The translations under genes and the position numbers were made by a program. Positions 1-9,052 of a stretch of 64,000 nucleotides of DNA are shown here, piece by piece (position 1 is the stretch's first letter; each line of letters starts with the position of its first letter). The stretch is from JACVRN01 sp036389255 (GTDB taxonomy: Bacteria > Acidobacteriota > Blastocatellia > Pyrinomonadales > Pyrinomonadaceae), in assembly GCA_036389255.1 (NCBI GenBank), contig DASVQI010000024.1, positions 434,001 through 498,000 on the forward strand. Direction: 5' to 3'. Under the pieces are notes generated by a model. It was not told where the DNA came from, did no database searches, and worked only from the letters and a program-made list of their open reading frames with translations.

Positions 1-1268
1 GCGTTATCAATGATGTCTGCGGCCATCTGGGCATACAAATCCATCAGGCGAGTCTCGCGCTCAGACGGTCGGCGTGGTTGGCGGAAATGAACTGACAGCA
101 CGCCTATGATATTACCGCTTCTGGTGATGAGCGGGGTGCTGTGGCAGGCTCGGAAGCCTGCAAGGCGCGCAGCCTCCCTGTAAAGAGCGAAGACAGGGTC
201 AACCTCCACATCCTCCACTATGACGCGGCGGCGCTGCTCGTAGGAAGTGCCGCAGGCTCCGCCGCCGGGCGGCACCCACTCTATCTGCTTTAGAAACTCC
301 GGGTCGAACCCGCTTTGAACTTTGAGACCCAGCCCGCCGCGTTCCGAATCGCACAAAGAGAGTAATCCCATGTCTGTGTGCTGAACTTCCATAGCCGCGC
401 GCAATACCTCTTTGAGCACCAGCTCAACGTCCAGCGTGTGCGTCAGCCCGACGCTCATCTCGTGCAGACGACGCAGGTCTTCAACCTGTATCTCAAGCTC
501 ATCCTTCACAGAGCGCAGGTTAGCTTCGGCCTCTTTTCGCTCGGCAATCTCAGCCTCAAGCAGCCTTGCCTTCTGTTGCAGAAGGATGATGGCGCGCAGG
601 CGTTCCCCTGCATCATTCAGCGAGGTATAACTTTCGGCCGGAACCATGCTTGAGTGCTGTGAGCATACACTGTGAAGTGGGTCGGCCATGGATTCGCCGC
701 CGAAGCCGTTCATGGGATAGCCGCAAAGGAGCGAAAACCTGTGAGTCTCGCGCAGCTCATTCCAGAGCCCTTCCAGACTGATTGCTTCAGCGTGCTTACC
801 TTCGGCCCAGAGCAGAGCGACCATCTCTCCGAAAATCTTGACCGAGGGACGGCCTTCAGCGACCTGCTTTATAATGCCGCCTATTACCTCTTTGAAGAGA
901 GCGGGGTCTGGACACCCGTCAACCATCAATCTGGATAACGTCTCAGAGGCATCCAGCGAGACATACAGGCCCGTGGCCATGGCGGACGCCACATCCAGCC
1001 CGCGCGCTTCTAAACGCTCTTCGAGAGCATTCCTGTGAGCCTCTGTGGCTACGATGATGACGGCCTCGCCTTTCTCCAGAGCCGTGCCTGCGAAGGCTGC
1101 GAGCGAATCCAGCAGAAACGTGTCCGTCTCGTAGAACTGTACGAAGTGGTCAAGCTCGCTCATCGCGCTCCAGTCGGAGTGCGGAGCAAGCTCATTCACA
1201 GTTACGCCTGTAGCGTTCTGTAAAATCAGGTCTGATGGAGGGTCGGAGTTGTTGATTGCTCTACTCAA
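1..1268 (-). CDS. MEDS-GAF domain sensor protein, 3' end cut by window edge
   Basis: The reverse strand is open from a TTG at 1268 to the window edge (422 codons so far). The TTG follows a GGAGG by 6 nt, which decides the start. Residues ~30-180 read as a MEDS sensory domain (starts DHFVQFYETD, contains a VKIFGEMVALLW-like stretch and ends LLCGYPMNGF), a domain known from DcmR-like sensors and signalling proteins. A charged coiled coil (~215-265) follows, then a GAF domain (~270-420) beginning LHEMSVGLTHTLDVELVL. In this architecture the missing C-terminus is usually a histidine kinase or other output module, but that is inference. Cytosolic signal sensing is likely; no ligand can be named. 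No membrane segment is visible. It is the first of the leftward genes. Confidence 0.8.
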   Translation of the reverse strand, partial: MSRAINNSDPPSDLILQNATGVTVNELAPHSDWSAMSELDHFVQFYETDTFLLDSLAAFAGTALEKGEAVIIVATEAHRNALEERLEARGLDVASAMATGLYVSLDASETLSRLMVDGCPDPALFKEVIGGIIKQVAEGRPSVKIFGEMVALLWAEGKHAEAISLEGLWNELRETHRFSLLCGYPMNGFGGESMADPLHSVCSQHSSMVPAESYTSLNDAGERLRAIILLQQKARLLEAEIAERKEAEANLRSVKDELEIQVEDLRRLHEMSVGLTHTLDVELVLKEVLRAAMEVQHTDMGLLSLCDSERGGLGLKVQSGFDPEFLKQIEWVPPGGGACGTSYEQRRRVIVEDVEVDPVFALYREAARLAGFRACHSTPLITRSGNIIGVLSVHFRQPRRPSERETRLMDLYAQMAADIIDN

Positions 1269-1434
1269 AAGATGCCTCCGTAGGATGCCGGGGTTCTGTC
1301 ACTCATGCCACTCTGCAATGCTTATTGCTTGAGGGTTGACTTAAGAGGACAAGTCACAGATAGAGTCACGGGGGAATCTGACCGGGGCTATTCTAACTCT
1401 CTTCAGGCTTTAAAGCCAGAATAATCGAAAGCCG

Positions 1435-2541
1435 TCACCTTTTGGCTACTAAGACTTGAAAGCTCTCGCTCATGCCGCCGGGCAGAATCATCTCGCGCGC
1501 AGTAGCTCTCAAATTAAGAGAAGCCGCGTCGGCTGTCTCGACCGCAGTCATGCGCGCCAGTTCTTCAAGGAGCCCGGCGCGAAGGAGAAATCTATCCTGC
1601 CTCTCAAAGGAGACTATCTCTAACCCGGCCTCGCGGCAGACGCGCCTGACGGTTGTCCAGTCAATCGTGGTGGTCAGGTCGTACTCGCCCGGCTCAAGCA
1701 GCGCGTCTTTCATCAACTGATGACGGCTGAGCGCGCGAAGCGAGCCTCCCGGACGAAGGCTTTTGTCATACAACTCGCTCGCCTCCGCTCCGTAGTCCAC
1801 CAGTATGAGATATCCGCGATTGAAAATGTTCGCCGCGCGCTTCAGCCAGTCTATTGCTTGAAGATTAACCTCTGCCAACTGTCCTTCCGCGAAGACTACG
1901 TCCAGTTTCCGAAGGTGCTCGGCTATTAGCGGCGTGGAAAGCTCGCCGGTCGTCCAGATAAAATTCCCTGCTTCGTCCGTCGTTATAAAAAGCTCGCGCA
2001 GGCAGCCACCCTCTACGGTTACTCTATGCACCGGAAAAGCATCCAGCAGCTCGTTCGCAAAGACAATGCCGTTTTCCGTCGTGGCGGGGTTATCAGAGAG
2101 GCTCCTGTATTCAACGCGCGGCGCGAATCGCGTAAGCTTCTCATCTATGAGCGAGCGGACGCTCGTGTTTATCTCGTCAATGACGTAGCGGGTGGCGGCC
2201 AGCATTTGAGGATAAGAGATGTTGAAGCTTTCCAGCACGCCCTCTGCGAAGTGGCCCGCGCCCGCACCGGCCTCCCAGACAGTCCAGCTAGCGGGGCTTC
2301 CCAGCTCTTCATAGAGCGTGCGGAAGAATCGCGCGAAGGTTGAGGCGAAGAGCGGGCTACGCTCAGGGCTGGTGCGGTAATCGCCCTCGCGCCCCCAGCG
2401 CTTTATATCACTTCGACGATAGTAGCCTTCCCGCTCGTCGTAGAGCGCGGCCTGCATCCAGTCATGAAAAGAGATTGGGCCAAGGCTCTCTATGCGCTGG
2501 CGCAGGCGCGCGGAAAGCCCTGCTCTGCTTTTATCCTCCAC
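1435..2541 (-). CDS. MidA-like class I SAM-dependent methyltransferase (COG1565/DUF185)
   Basis: A 368-residue protein of the MidA/NDUFAF7 family, SAM-dependent arginine or protein methyltransferases; in mitochondria NDUFAF7 methylates a complex I subunit. Residues 20-40 (LGPISFHDWMQ, then YDEREGYY) and GDYRTSPE at 53-60 are the family's N-terminal signature, and WEAGAGAGH at ~89-97 is the glycine-rich SAM loop. VDYGAEASELY (~245-256) matches the conserved second half. Length is normal. The start is GTG at 2541, preceded by AGGTGA; the next gene upstream (zinc-ribbon protein) ends 20 bp before it, so the two are probably cotranscribed. The bacterial substrate is unknown; no complex I genes are in the window. 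Confidence 0.88.
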   Translation of the reverse strand: MEDKSRAGLSARLRQRIESLGPISFHDWMQAALYDEREGYYRRSDIKRWGREGDYRTSPERSPLFASTFARFFRTLYEELGSPASWTVWEAGAGAGHFAEGVLESFNISYPQMLAATRYVIDEINTSVRSLIDEKLTRFAPRVEYRSLSDNPATTENGIVFANELLDAFPVHRVTVEGGCLRELFITTDEAGNFIWTTGELSTPLIAEHLRKLDVVFAEGQLAEVNLQAIDWLKRAANIFNRGYLILVDYGAEASELYDKSLRPGGSLRALSRHQLMKDALLEPGEYDLTTTIDWTTVRRVCREAGLEIVSFERQDRFLLRAGLLEELARMTAVETADAASLNLRATAREMILPGGMSESFQVLVAKR

Positions 2542-2561
2542 GCGTCACCTGAGAAAGAGAG

Positions 2562-3155
2562 TTATTGCGGTTCTTCTTTATCCTGTTTATCCAGAAGCTT
2601 GGTGGTATGCTCCGTCACGCTCGGCGGCCTGTTGACAAGCTCGGAGGTGTCAGAGCGACGCCAGTTCTGCGCGGGCGCGGGGGGCGGCTGCGGCGGAAGC
2701 GGCCTTGCCCGGTTCGCATCTGCGACCGCGCGCGGTTGAGGCACAGGCTGTTGATAAGGCGTGAAGAGAGGCTGCTGCGTGCCGGGGTTCAGTTGAATTA
2801 CTTTCGGCGCGCCTTCTTCAAATATCAGAGCGAAGATTACGCGCAGAGCGCCGCCGATGAAGCCTATGACTGCCGATAGCGCTATGAATAGCTCCGGGAA
2901 TCTCAGATACTCGTGCAGCACAGCGAAGAGAGGCGTAAGCACTGCTGCCAGAAAAAACAGTGCTGCGCCCTGTCGAACTCCCTTGCGGCGCGGAGAAGCC
3001 TTGGCGCTGTTCTCTACCACGGAAGGCGCTTGATATTGTGGAAGAATGCCGCCGTTGGCGACCAGTTCCATGACGCCGCCCAAAGGGAATCCGCAGCGTG
3101 AGCAGAAGCGCAGCTCGTTTGATATCTGTTGTTGTCCGCATTGCGGGCAGTGCAT
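2562..3155 (-). CDS. Zinc-ribbon membrane protein, function unknown
   Basis: 197 residues. Two CxxC knuckles at Cys3/Cys6 and Cys18/Cys21 (CPQCG, CSRCG) form a classic N-terminal zinc ribbon. Two hydrophobic segments at ~63-80 and ~89-112 are probable membrane helices, and the C-terminal ~75 residues are proline- and glutamine-rich and probably disordered. Small zinc-ribbon membrane proteins of this layout are common in acidobacteria and usually lack an assigned role. The stop lies 20 bp before the MidA-like gene, suggesting one transcript. No function is claimed. Confidence 0.7.
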   Translation of the reverse strand: MHCPQCGQQQISNELRFCSRCGFPLGGVMELVANGGILPQYQAPSVVENSAKASPRRKGVRQGAALFFLAAVLTPLFAVLHEYLRFPELFIALSAVIGFIGGALRVIFALIFEEGAPKVIQLNPGTQQPLFTPYQQPVPQPRAVADANRARPLPPQPPPAPAQNWRRSDTSELVNRPPSVTEHTTKLLDKQDKEEPQ

Positions 3156-3267
3156 AGAAAAGAGTGCTCCCGGCTTAACCTTTGACTCTGAACCGGCCTG
3201 TCGGCTTCAGCCACAGTCTGTGCGCTTTACGAAACGGCGCGAGAGATAGTTCCCCCGAAGCGGGGCT

Positions 3268-3747
3268 TTACACCGAAGGCAGCCGCGCATCTGAAAACAG
3301 ATGAAAGGTGGCGAAGGCACGCCCTTGATGATGCGAAGCCCGCGCCAGCGTCTCAAGCAGAAGTGCTCCGAGCAGCTTAGTCTCGCCCGAAGGCACGGCT
3401 ATCTCCTTGATTAAATCGCCGTCATCCGAGAAGCGGTCGAAGCCGGCGCGACGCGTCGCTTCCACCTCTTCCAGATATTCCATGATGCTGCCGGGCGTCT
3501 TCAGAGTTTCGGGCAGCGTCCATTCAAAGGGGTCGTCCCAGAGATTCGCGTTGATGCCGCCGAAGGTCTGCTCTACGACAGCCGCGCTGCGCAGGATATG
3601 CTCGCCGCAGGAATAGACCGGAAACGGGCCGCTTGAAGCCCTTGGCTGCCAGTAAAGCTTCTCGACCGGAACTAACCCTAAAAGCGAGCGCGTGCGCTCA
3701 TTAAGACGAGCAAACTCCTCGTCAAGACACGAGATTAGTCGTCTCAT
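3268..3747 (-). CDS. DinB-family four-helix protein
   Basis: 159 residues, the usual size of DinB/YfiT-like metal-binding proteins. The fold's three metal ligands appear as His in SCGEHILRSA (~residue 50) and the pair in ASHHQGRAF (~139-143). Some family members are thiol-dependent transferases (mycothiol or bacillithiol S-transferases), others are damage-inducible with unknown activity; the substrate cannot be read here. ATG at 3747 is preferred to the in-frame TTG one codon earlier. The gene lies downstream of the aldehyde dehydrogenase, separated by a hairpin element, so cotranscription is possible. Confidence 0.72.
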   Translation of the reverse strand: MRRLISCLDEEFARLNERTRSLLGLVPVEKLYWQPRASSGPFPVYSCGEHILRSAAVVEQTFGGINANLWDDPFEWTLPETLKTPGSIMEYLEEVEATRRAGFDRFSDDGDLIKEIAVPSGETKLLGALLLETLARASHHQGRAFATFHLFSDARLPSV

Positions 3748-3751
3748 CAAT

Positions 3752-3855
3752 TAAAGAATGGGTGGCGGGTATAAGGTATCGGGTGACGGGAAAAGCAAGA
3801 CAACTGGTTTCTCTTTCCCTTCACCCGATACCTGACACTCGTCGTTACCCGCTTT
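3752..3855. repeat. Intergenic hairpin element, type H copy 1
   Basis: It fills the gap between the aldehyde dehydrogenase stop and the DinB-like start. The left arm carries AAGGTATCGGGTGACGGG, the right arm CCCTTCACCCGATACCT, giving a long imperfect stem. The centre (AAAAGCAAGACAACTGG then TTTCTCTTT) has the purine-rich half and pyrimidine-rich half seen in other elements here. Its arm sequence resembles the element at 22097. Confidence 0.7.
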
Positions 3856-5364
3856 CTACTTTCCGAACCAGCCAATGGGCTTGCCGGAGAGGTCTACCCA
3901 GACGCTCTTGACCTGCGTGTAGAGGTCTATGGCGTGCTTGCCCATCTCGCGCCCGTAGCCGGACTGCTTGTAACCGCCGAAGGGCATGGCCGCGTTGAAC
4001 ATGTTGTAGGTGTTAATCCAGATGACCCCGGCGTGGACTTCGCGCGCGAAGCGGTGAGCGCGAACTATGTCACGCGTCCAGATGCCTGCCGACAGGCCGT
4101 AAATGGTTTCGTTGGCCTGCTTGATTAGGTCGTCTTCGTTCTCGAAGGTGATGACGCTGACGACGGGGCCGAAAATCTCTTCCTGCGCGACGCGCATCTG
4201 GTTATTGACTTCGGAGAAGATGGTCGGCTGGAAGAAGTAACCCTTCTGGAAATTCCCTTCGAGCGGCGGCGTCTCGCCCCCAGCAAGCACCGTCGCGCCC
4301 TCTTCTCTGGCTATGTCAACGTAGCTCTTGATACGGCATAGCTGCTCTTCCGACACCTGAGGCCCCATGTGCGTCGTCTTGTCCATAGGGTCGCCCACCT
4401 TTATGCGTGAAGCCTTCTCTTTGAACTTTTCGAGGAACTCGTCCTTGACGCTCGCTTCAAGAAAGAGACGCGAGCCCGCGCAGCAGACCTGCCCCTGATT
4501 GAAGAAGATGCCCATCATCGCGCCCGCGACGGCTTGGTCTATGTTGGCGTCCGCGAAGACGATGTTCGGCGCTTTGCCGCCAAGCTCAAGCGATACCTTT
4601 GTCAGATTATCTGCGGCCGTCCTGGCGATTATCTTTCCGACTTCGGTCGAGCCGGTGAAGGCAATCTTGTCTATGCCCGGATGCGAAGCGAGCGCAGCGC
4701 CTGCTGTTTCGCCGAAGCCGGGAACGATGTTAACTACCCCGTCGGGGAAACCCGCTTCCTGAATCAGCTTGCCCAACTCCATAGCGCCCGCAGGCGTCTG
4801 CTCTGCTGGCTTGAGGACGATGGTGTTGCCCGCAGCGAGCGCCGGGGCGAGCTTCCACGCGGCCATCAACAGGGGAAAGTTCCACGGGATAATCTGCCCG
4901 CACACGCCCAGTGGCTCGCGCAACGTGTAGTTGAAGAGCGGCCCAGCCACGGGGATTGTCTCGCCCTCGATTTTCGTCGCCATGCCCGCGAAGTATTCAA
5001 AGTTCTCCACGACCTGCGGAAGGTCTACGTAGAGCGATTCGCGTATGGGCTTGCCGTTATCAGAGGTTTCAAGCTCCGCAAGCTCCTGTGAATGCTGCTC
5101 AATCAGTTGCGACAATTTGTAGAGCAGACGGCCACGGTCGCGCGCGCTCATCTTTCCCCACTTGCCTTCGTAGGCGCGGCGCGCAGCCGCCACGGCCTTA
5201 TCAACGTCTGCCTTGTCGGCTTCGGATACCTGTGCGAGCGTCTCGCCGGTGGCCGGATTGGGGGTTTCGAAAGTCTTGCCTGATTCGGCGTCCACCCATT
5301 GCCCGTCTATGAAGAGCTTGTACTTTCGCACCGTATCGGTCGCGGCTGGTTGCGCGGTAGACAT
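3856..5364 (-). CDS. NAD(P)-dependent aldehyde dehydrogenase
   Basis: 502 residues, full length for the ALDH superfamily (class 1/2 or betaine-aldehyde-dehydrogenase-like group). It oxidises an aldehyde to the acid using NAD(P)+. Visible landmarks: PWNFPLLMAAWKLAPALA (cofactor and oxyanion Asn), FTGSTEVG (Rossmann turn), LELGGKAPNIV (general-base Glu), and FFNQGQVCCAGSRLF around residue 300 with the nucleophilic Cys of a CC pair. EEIFGPV and PFGGYKQSGYGRE near the C-terminus are also canonical. ATG at 5364 is chosen because AAGGAG lies 7 nt upstream; an in-frame TTG at 5370 is less likely. Substrate cannot be inferred. A hairpin element separates it from upstream acnA in the same direction. 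Confidence 0.93.
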   Translation of the reverse strand: MSTAQPAATDTVRKYKLFIDGQWVDAESGKTFETPNPATGETLAQVSEADKADVDKAVAAARRAYEGKWGKMSARDRGRLLYKLSQLIEQHSQELAELETSDNGKPIRESLYVDLPQVVENFEYFAGMATKIEGETIPVAGPLFNYTLREPLGVCGQIIPWNFPLLMAAWKLAPALAAGNTIVLKPAEQTPAGAMELGKLIQEAGFPDGVVNIVPGFGETAGAALASHPGIDKIAFTGSTEVGKIIARTAADNLTKVSLELGGKAPNIVFADANIDQAVAGAMMGIFFNQGQVCCAGSRLFLEASVKDEFLEKFKEKASRIKVGDPMDKTTHMGPQVSEEQLCRIKSYVDIAREEGATVLAGGETPPLEGNFQKGYFFQPTIFSEVNNQMRVAQEEIFGPVVSVITFENEDDLIKQANETIYGLSAGIWTRDIVRAHRFAREVHAGVIWINTYNMFNAAMPFGGYKQSGYGREMGKHAIDLYTQVKSVWVDLSGKPIGWFGK

Positions 5365-5384
5365 AATCAATCTCCTTAAAAGCA

Positions 5385-5454
5385 GTGATGAGTGACAAGC
5401 GATGTGTGACGAGCAAGAAGAAAAAGCTTTTACTTGTCACTCGTCACTTGTCAC
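5385..5454. repeat. Intergenic hairpin element, type A copy 1 (GTGACRA heptamer)
   Basis: Left arm GTGATGAGTGACAAG (5385 on), right arm ACTTGTCACTCGTCACTTG (5432 on), loop rich in AAGAAG. The arms are degenerate tandem heptamers GTGACAA/GTGACGA. Read on the minus strand, the first TGA of the array is the stop codon of acnA, and further TGAs follow every 7 nt in changing frames. Confidence 0.8.
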
Positions 5455-8333
5455 TGTTCCAAGAGTTGTCGAAGCACGTAAGGCAGTATGCCGCCGTGCT
5501 GGTAATAATCAACCTCAATCGGTGTATCTATGCGAAGTGTGACGGGGACTTCTTCAGTCGAGCCGTCCCGGCGAAGTATGACGAGCGTCACGTCCTGTCG
5601 CGGGCGCAGGCTGCTGCCTTCAAGGCCGACTATGTCGTAGACCTCCGAGCCGTCCAAGTTGAGCGACTGCGCGTTCGTTCCCTCTTTGAATTGAAGCGGA
5701 AGCACGCCCATGCCCACGAGGTTGTTGCGGTGTATGCGCTCGAAGCTCTGAGCTATGACGGCCTTCACGCCTAGAAGGCGCGTGCCCTTGGCGGCCCAGT
5801 CGCGCGAGCTTCCAGTCCCGTACTCCTGCCCGGCCAGAACTACCAGAGAGACTCCCGCCGATTGATAGATAACAGAAGCATCATAGATGCTCATCTGCTG
5901 TCCCGTGGGTTGCAGGATGGTGACGCCGCCTTCGACGCCCGGCACCATCTGATTCTTGATGCGAACGTTGGCGAAGGTGCCGCGCACCATCACCTGATGA
6001 TTGCCGCGCCGCGAGCCGTAGGAGTTGAAGTCCTCCACGGCCACGCCGCGCAGTTGAAGATAGACGCCTGCGGGCGATGTCGGCTTAATAGCGCCAGCCG
6101 GGCTGATGTGGTCTGTCGTTACGGAGTCTCCGAAGATGGCCAGAGGACGCGCGCCCCTTACGTCGCAAATCTGCCCCGGCTCCATGCTGAACTTCTCAAA
6201 GTAGGGCGGCTCCTGAATGTAGGTCGAGTGCGAATCCCACTCGTAAACGAGCCCGGTCGTCGCGGGAATCTCATTCCAGAGCGGGTTCTGTTCTGCGAAA
6301 TTGCTGTAAAGACGGCGATAGGTTTCCGGGTCGTACGCGGCCTGTATGCAGTTCTCAATCTCTTCCAGCGAAGGCCAGATGTCACGCAGGTAAACATCCT
6401 CGCCGTTGCGGTCGCGGCTGATAGGCTCCTTCGTCATGTCTATGTTGATGCGCCCCGCGAGAGCGAAGGCGACCACGAGCGGCGGGCTCATCAAAAAGTT
6501 TGCTCTCACGTTCTGATGAACGCGGGCCTCGAAGTTGCGGTTGCCAGAAAGGACGCTGGCGGCAATAAGGTCGTTGCCTGTGATTACCTCTTCTATGCGC
6601 GGGTCTAGAGGGCCGGAGTTTCCTATACAGGTGGTGCAGCCGTAGCCCACGAGATTAAAGCCTATCTTATTCAGGTAAGGCTGAAGGCCGGTCTTTTCCA
6701 GATACTCCGTGACGACGCGCGAGCCGGGAGCAAGCGAGGTCTTCACGGACGGGTCTGGACTGAGGCCCCGCTCGACAGCCTTCTTGGCCATAAGCCCGGC
6801 GGCAATCATGACGCTTGGGTTCGACGTGTTCGTGCAGGAAGTGATGGCGGCAATCACCACGTCGCCGTGTCCGAGGTCGTCAATCCTGTCCGGAAAGTCT
6901 TCAGGCGAAAGCTCCTCTACGCGGTCGGGCGTAGGGCGATTATTCATCATCTCGATTTCCGTCAGGGCGCTGGTGTTCTTAAAGCTCTCGTTGCCTGCGC
7001 CTTCGGGAACGGTTTCCGTTGCCTGCTCGCCGCCTCCCATAACCTGCAAGACCGGAAGAGTGCGGCTGTGACTGTCCGCCCCGACCTCGAAACGGCGGCT
7101 CAAATCCTCCAGAGATTTTCCGTAGCCGTTTTCGCTCGCAGGCTTCTGGAAGAGGTCTATGAACTTGTCCTTCAAATCCGGAAGCTCTATACGATCCTGC
7201 GGGCGCTTGGGCCCGGCCACGCTCGGCTCTATCTCGGACAGGTCAAGCTCAAGCAGCGTAGTGTAGTCGCACTCGCCTTTGCGCGGGATGCCGAACATGC
7301 CCTGCGCCGTGAAATAGTTGCGAACCGTCTCTATGTGCTCTTCCGTGCGCCCCGTCGAGCGATAGTAGTCGCAGGTCTTCTCGTCCACAGGGAAGAAGCC
7401 CATCGTCGCGCCGTATTCGGGAGCCATGTTAGCTATGGTCGCGCGGTCTGCGACGGGAAGGCTCGTCGCGCCCTCGCCGTGGAACTCAACGAACTTGCCC
7501 ACGACCTTTGCCTGCCTGAGCATTTCAGTTACGCGCAGGACAAGGTCAGTAGCCGTCACGCCTTCGCGCAGCTTTCCGCTCAGACAAACGCCCACGACAT
7601 CCGGCGTCAGGATGTAGACGGGCTGGCCCAGCATTCCAGCTTCGGCTTCAATGCCGCCCACGCCCCAGCCGACCACGCCGAGTCCGTTAATCATGGTCGT
7701 GTGCGAGTCGGTTCCGACCAGCGTGTCGGGATAGTAGATGCCGTCTTTCTCCATCACACCCTGCGCAAGATATTCGAGGTTCACCTGATGAACTATGCCT
7801 ATGTCGGGCGGTACAACCTGAAAGCCGTTGAAAGCCTGCGTGCCCCATTTCAGGAACTGGTAGCGCGAGTTGTTGCGCTTGAACTCCATCTCCATGTTCT
7901 TGCGAAAAGCGTCCGGGCTCCCGAAGAAATCCACCTGAACGGAGTGGTCAATCACAAGGTCTACCGGCACGAGCGGCTCTATGAGCTGAGCCTCGCGGCC
8001 CATGCGCGCCACGCATGAGCGCATGGCGGCCAAATCAACCAGAAGCGGCACGCCCGTAAAATCCTGCAAGAGGACGCGCGCAACTACGAAGGGAATCTCT
8101 TCGGTGCGCTCGGCTTCGGCCTGCCAGTTGGCGAGCGCGTGTACGTTCGCTTCCGTCACTTTTTTGCCGTCGTAATTACGCAGCACGGATTCAAGGACGA
8201 TGCGAATGCTTACGGGCAGTTTGGATACAGGGCCGATGCCTGCGCGCTCCAGAAGCGGCAAAGAGTAGAATTGTGCCGAGGCGCTGCCCCCGGCCTGAAA
8301 AGTCTCCAGCGTGTGAAAAAGATTATGCGGCAT
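5451..8333 (-). CDS. acnA: Aconitate hydratase A
   Basis: 960 residues; isomerises citrate and isocitrate via cis-aconitate in the TCA cycle, with a [4Fe-4S] cluster. Cluster cysteines are visible in ITSCTNTSNPSV and GYGCTTCIGNSGPL. Also present are YPDTLVGTDSHTTMINGLG (substrate loop) and, in the swivel domain, DSVTTDHISPAG and GQEYGTGSSRDWAAKG. It is slightly longer than the usual ~890-910, owing to extra acidic sequence around residues 380-470. ATG at 8333 has only a weak ribosome site. The stop codon is formed by the first unit of a heptamer hairpin. Citrate synthase lies in the same window at 51.7 kb but not adjacent. Confidence 0.96.
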   Translation of the reverse strand: MPHNLFHTLETFQAGGSASAQFYSLPLLERAGIGPVSKLPVSIRIVLESVLRNYDGKKVTEANVHALANWQAEAERTEEIPFVVARVLLQDFTGVPLLVDLAAMRSCVARMGREAQLIEPLVPVDLVIDHSVQVDFFGSPDAFRKNMEMEFKRNNSRYQFLKWGTQAFNGFQVVPPDIGIVHQVNLEYLAQGVMEKDGIYYPDTLVGTDSHTTMINGLGVVGWGVGGIEAEAGMLGQPVYILTPDVVGVCLSGKLREGVTATDLVLRVTEMLRQAKVVGKFVEFHGEGATSLPVADRATIANMAPEYGATMGFFPVDEKTCDYYRSTGRTEEHIETVRNYFTAQGMFGIPRKGECDYTTLLELDLSEIEPSVAGPKRPQDRIELPDLKDKFIDLFQKPASENGYGKSLEDLSRRFEVGADSHSRTLPVLQVMGGGEQATETVPEGAGNESFKNTSALTEIEMMNNRPTPDRVEELSPEDFPDRIDDLGHGDVVIAAITSCTNTSNPSVMIAAGLMAKKAVERGLSPDPSVKTSLAPGSRVVTEYLEKTGLQPYLNKIGFNLVGYGCTTCIGNSGPLDPRIEEVITGNDLIAASVLSGNRNFEARVHQNVRANFLMSPPLVVAFALAGRINIDMTKEPISRDRNGEDVYLRDIWPSLEEIENCIQAAYDPETYRRLYSNFAEQNPLWNEIPATTGLVYEWDSHSTYIQEPPYFEKFSMEPGQICDVRGARPLAIFGDSVTTDHISPAGAIKPTSPAGVYLQLRGVAVEDFNSYGSRRGNHQVMVRGTFANVRIKNQMVPGVEGGVTILQPTGQQMSIYDASVIYQSAGVSLVVLAGQEYGTGSSRDWAAKGTRLLGVKAVIAQSFERIHRNNLVGMGVLPLQFKEGTNAQSLNLDGSEVYDIVGLEGSSLRPRQDVTLVILRRDGSTEEVPVTLRIDTPIEVDYYQHGGILPYVLRQLLEQ

Positions 8334-8515
8334 AGGATTTCAAGACAGTCTTAGAGAGATGCGGCGCACGCTCCGCTTTTGAGCTGAGCGGACGCACGGT
8401 TGGGTCTAAATAAAAGTATTCTCGCTTTTGCAAACATCAAGTGTAATTTCCGGCTTGCTCTTTCGTCAAGCAAGGTAAAGAGGAGGCTTTTGCAACCTCT
8501 TCGCCACAAAGCGCG

Positions 8516-8545
8516 TTGCCCAATCTTTAAGCCATTTGTTATAGT
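8516..8545 (+). promoter_or_regulatory. Possible sigma-70-type promoter for the DUF6335 gene
   Basis: TTGCCC at 8516-8521 and TATAGT at 8540-8545 with an 18 bp spacer, 28 bp before the start codon. It lies in the 240 bp divergent region between acnA and the DUF6335 gene. Match by eye only; -35 preferences of this organism are unknown. Confidence 0.35.
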
Positions 8546-8573
8546 CCTAGCATTCAAATTTAGGAGACATGTG

Positions 8574-8972
8574 ATGCCGAAGAAGCAGCCGGAAGATTTT
8601 GAGTACTTGAGCAACAACCCTGACTACGTGCCAGACCCGGACATAGAAGAGTTCATGGAGGAAGAGATTGCGCGCGCGCCGAAAGACCCAGACCTGCTGG
8701 CTCAGCGACTGCGCAACAACACGGCGGCGAGCCCCGTGGACGCGGGCGGCGACCCGGACGCTTCATGGGAAGATGTCAACGACAGTGGCACCGAATCCGT
8801 CTCAGGCGACAATCCTACGCCCGACCAGTCCGTGGTGGAAGAGAACGCGCGCGCCGTCGGCGTCACCTTTGAAGATAACGAAGAACTGGACGTAATTGAT
8901 AAGATTGACCGCCGCGACCGCGACCGCTACGAGCTTGATGAGCGCTCAAAGGCCAGCGACGACTCGATATAA
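8574..8972 (+). CDS. DUF6335 family acidic protein
   Basis: 132 residues, very acidic and hydrophilic, no signal peptide or membrane segment. The middle matches what I recall of DUF6335 proteins of cyanobacteria and acidobacteria: a DPDASWEDVNDSGTESV-like stretch, then NPTPDQSVVEENARAVGV, then an EDNEELD and RRDRDRYELDERS tail. Function is unknown. ATG at 8574 is chosen because AGGAGA lies 6-7 nt upstream; the frame stays open further upstream but without a ribosome site. It is monocistronic, divergent from acnA and convergent with the cyclophilin gene, from which it is separated by a heptamer hairpin. Confidence 0.78.
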   Translation: MPKKQPEDFEYLSNNPDYVPDPDIEEFMEEEIARAPKDPDLLAQRLRNNTAASPVDAGGDPDASWEDVNDSGTESVSGDNPTPDQSVVEENARAVGVTFEDNEELDVIDKIDRRDRDRYELDERSKASDDSI

Positions 8973-8980
8973 GAGCAATC

Positions 8981-9052
8981 ACAAGTGGTGAGTGACGAGT
9001 GACGAGAGAAGACGAGCATTTAGCTCGTCACTCGTCACTCATCACTTGTTAC
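8981..9052. repeat. Intergenic hairpin element, type A copy 2, at a convergent junction
   Basis: Left arm GTGAGTGACGAGTGACGAG, right arm CTCGTCACTCGTCACTCATC, 16-nt centre. On the minus strand the cyclophilin gene's TAA stop is the first unit of the array (CAGTAACAAGTGATGAG), exactly the phase seen at acnA (CAGTGACAAGTGACGAG). Could also act as a bidirectional terminator, though no clear U tract follows. Confidence 0.8.

Noticed and set aside
5862..6608. Plus-strand open frame of 248 codons
   Set aside because: Also antisense to acnA; no independent support.
6867..8018. Plus-strand open frame of 383 codons opposite acnA
   Set aside because: It lies wholly within acnA, whose motifs are intact on the minus strand; long antisense frames are expected with this codon bias, and no ribosome site or family match was seen.
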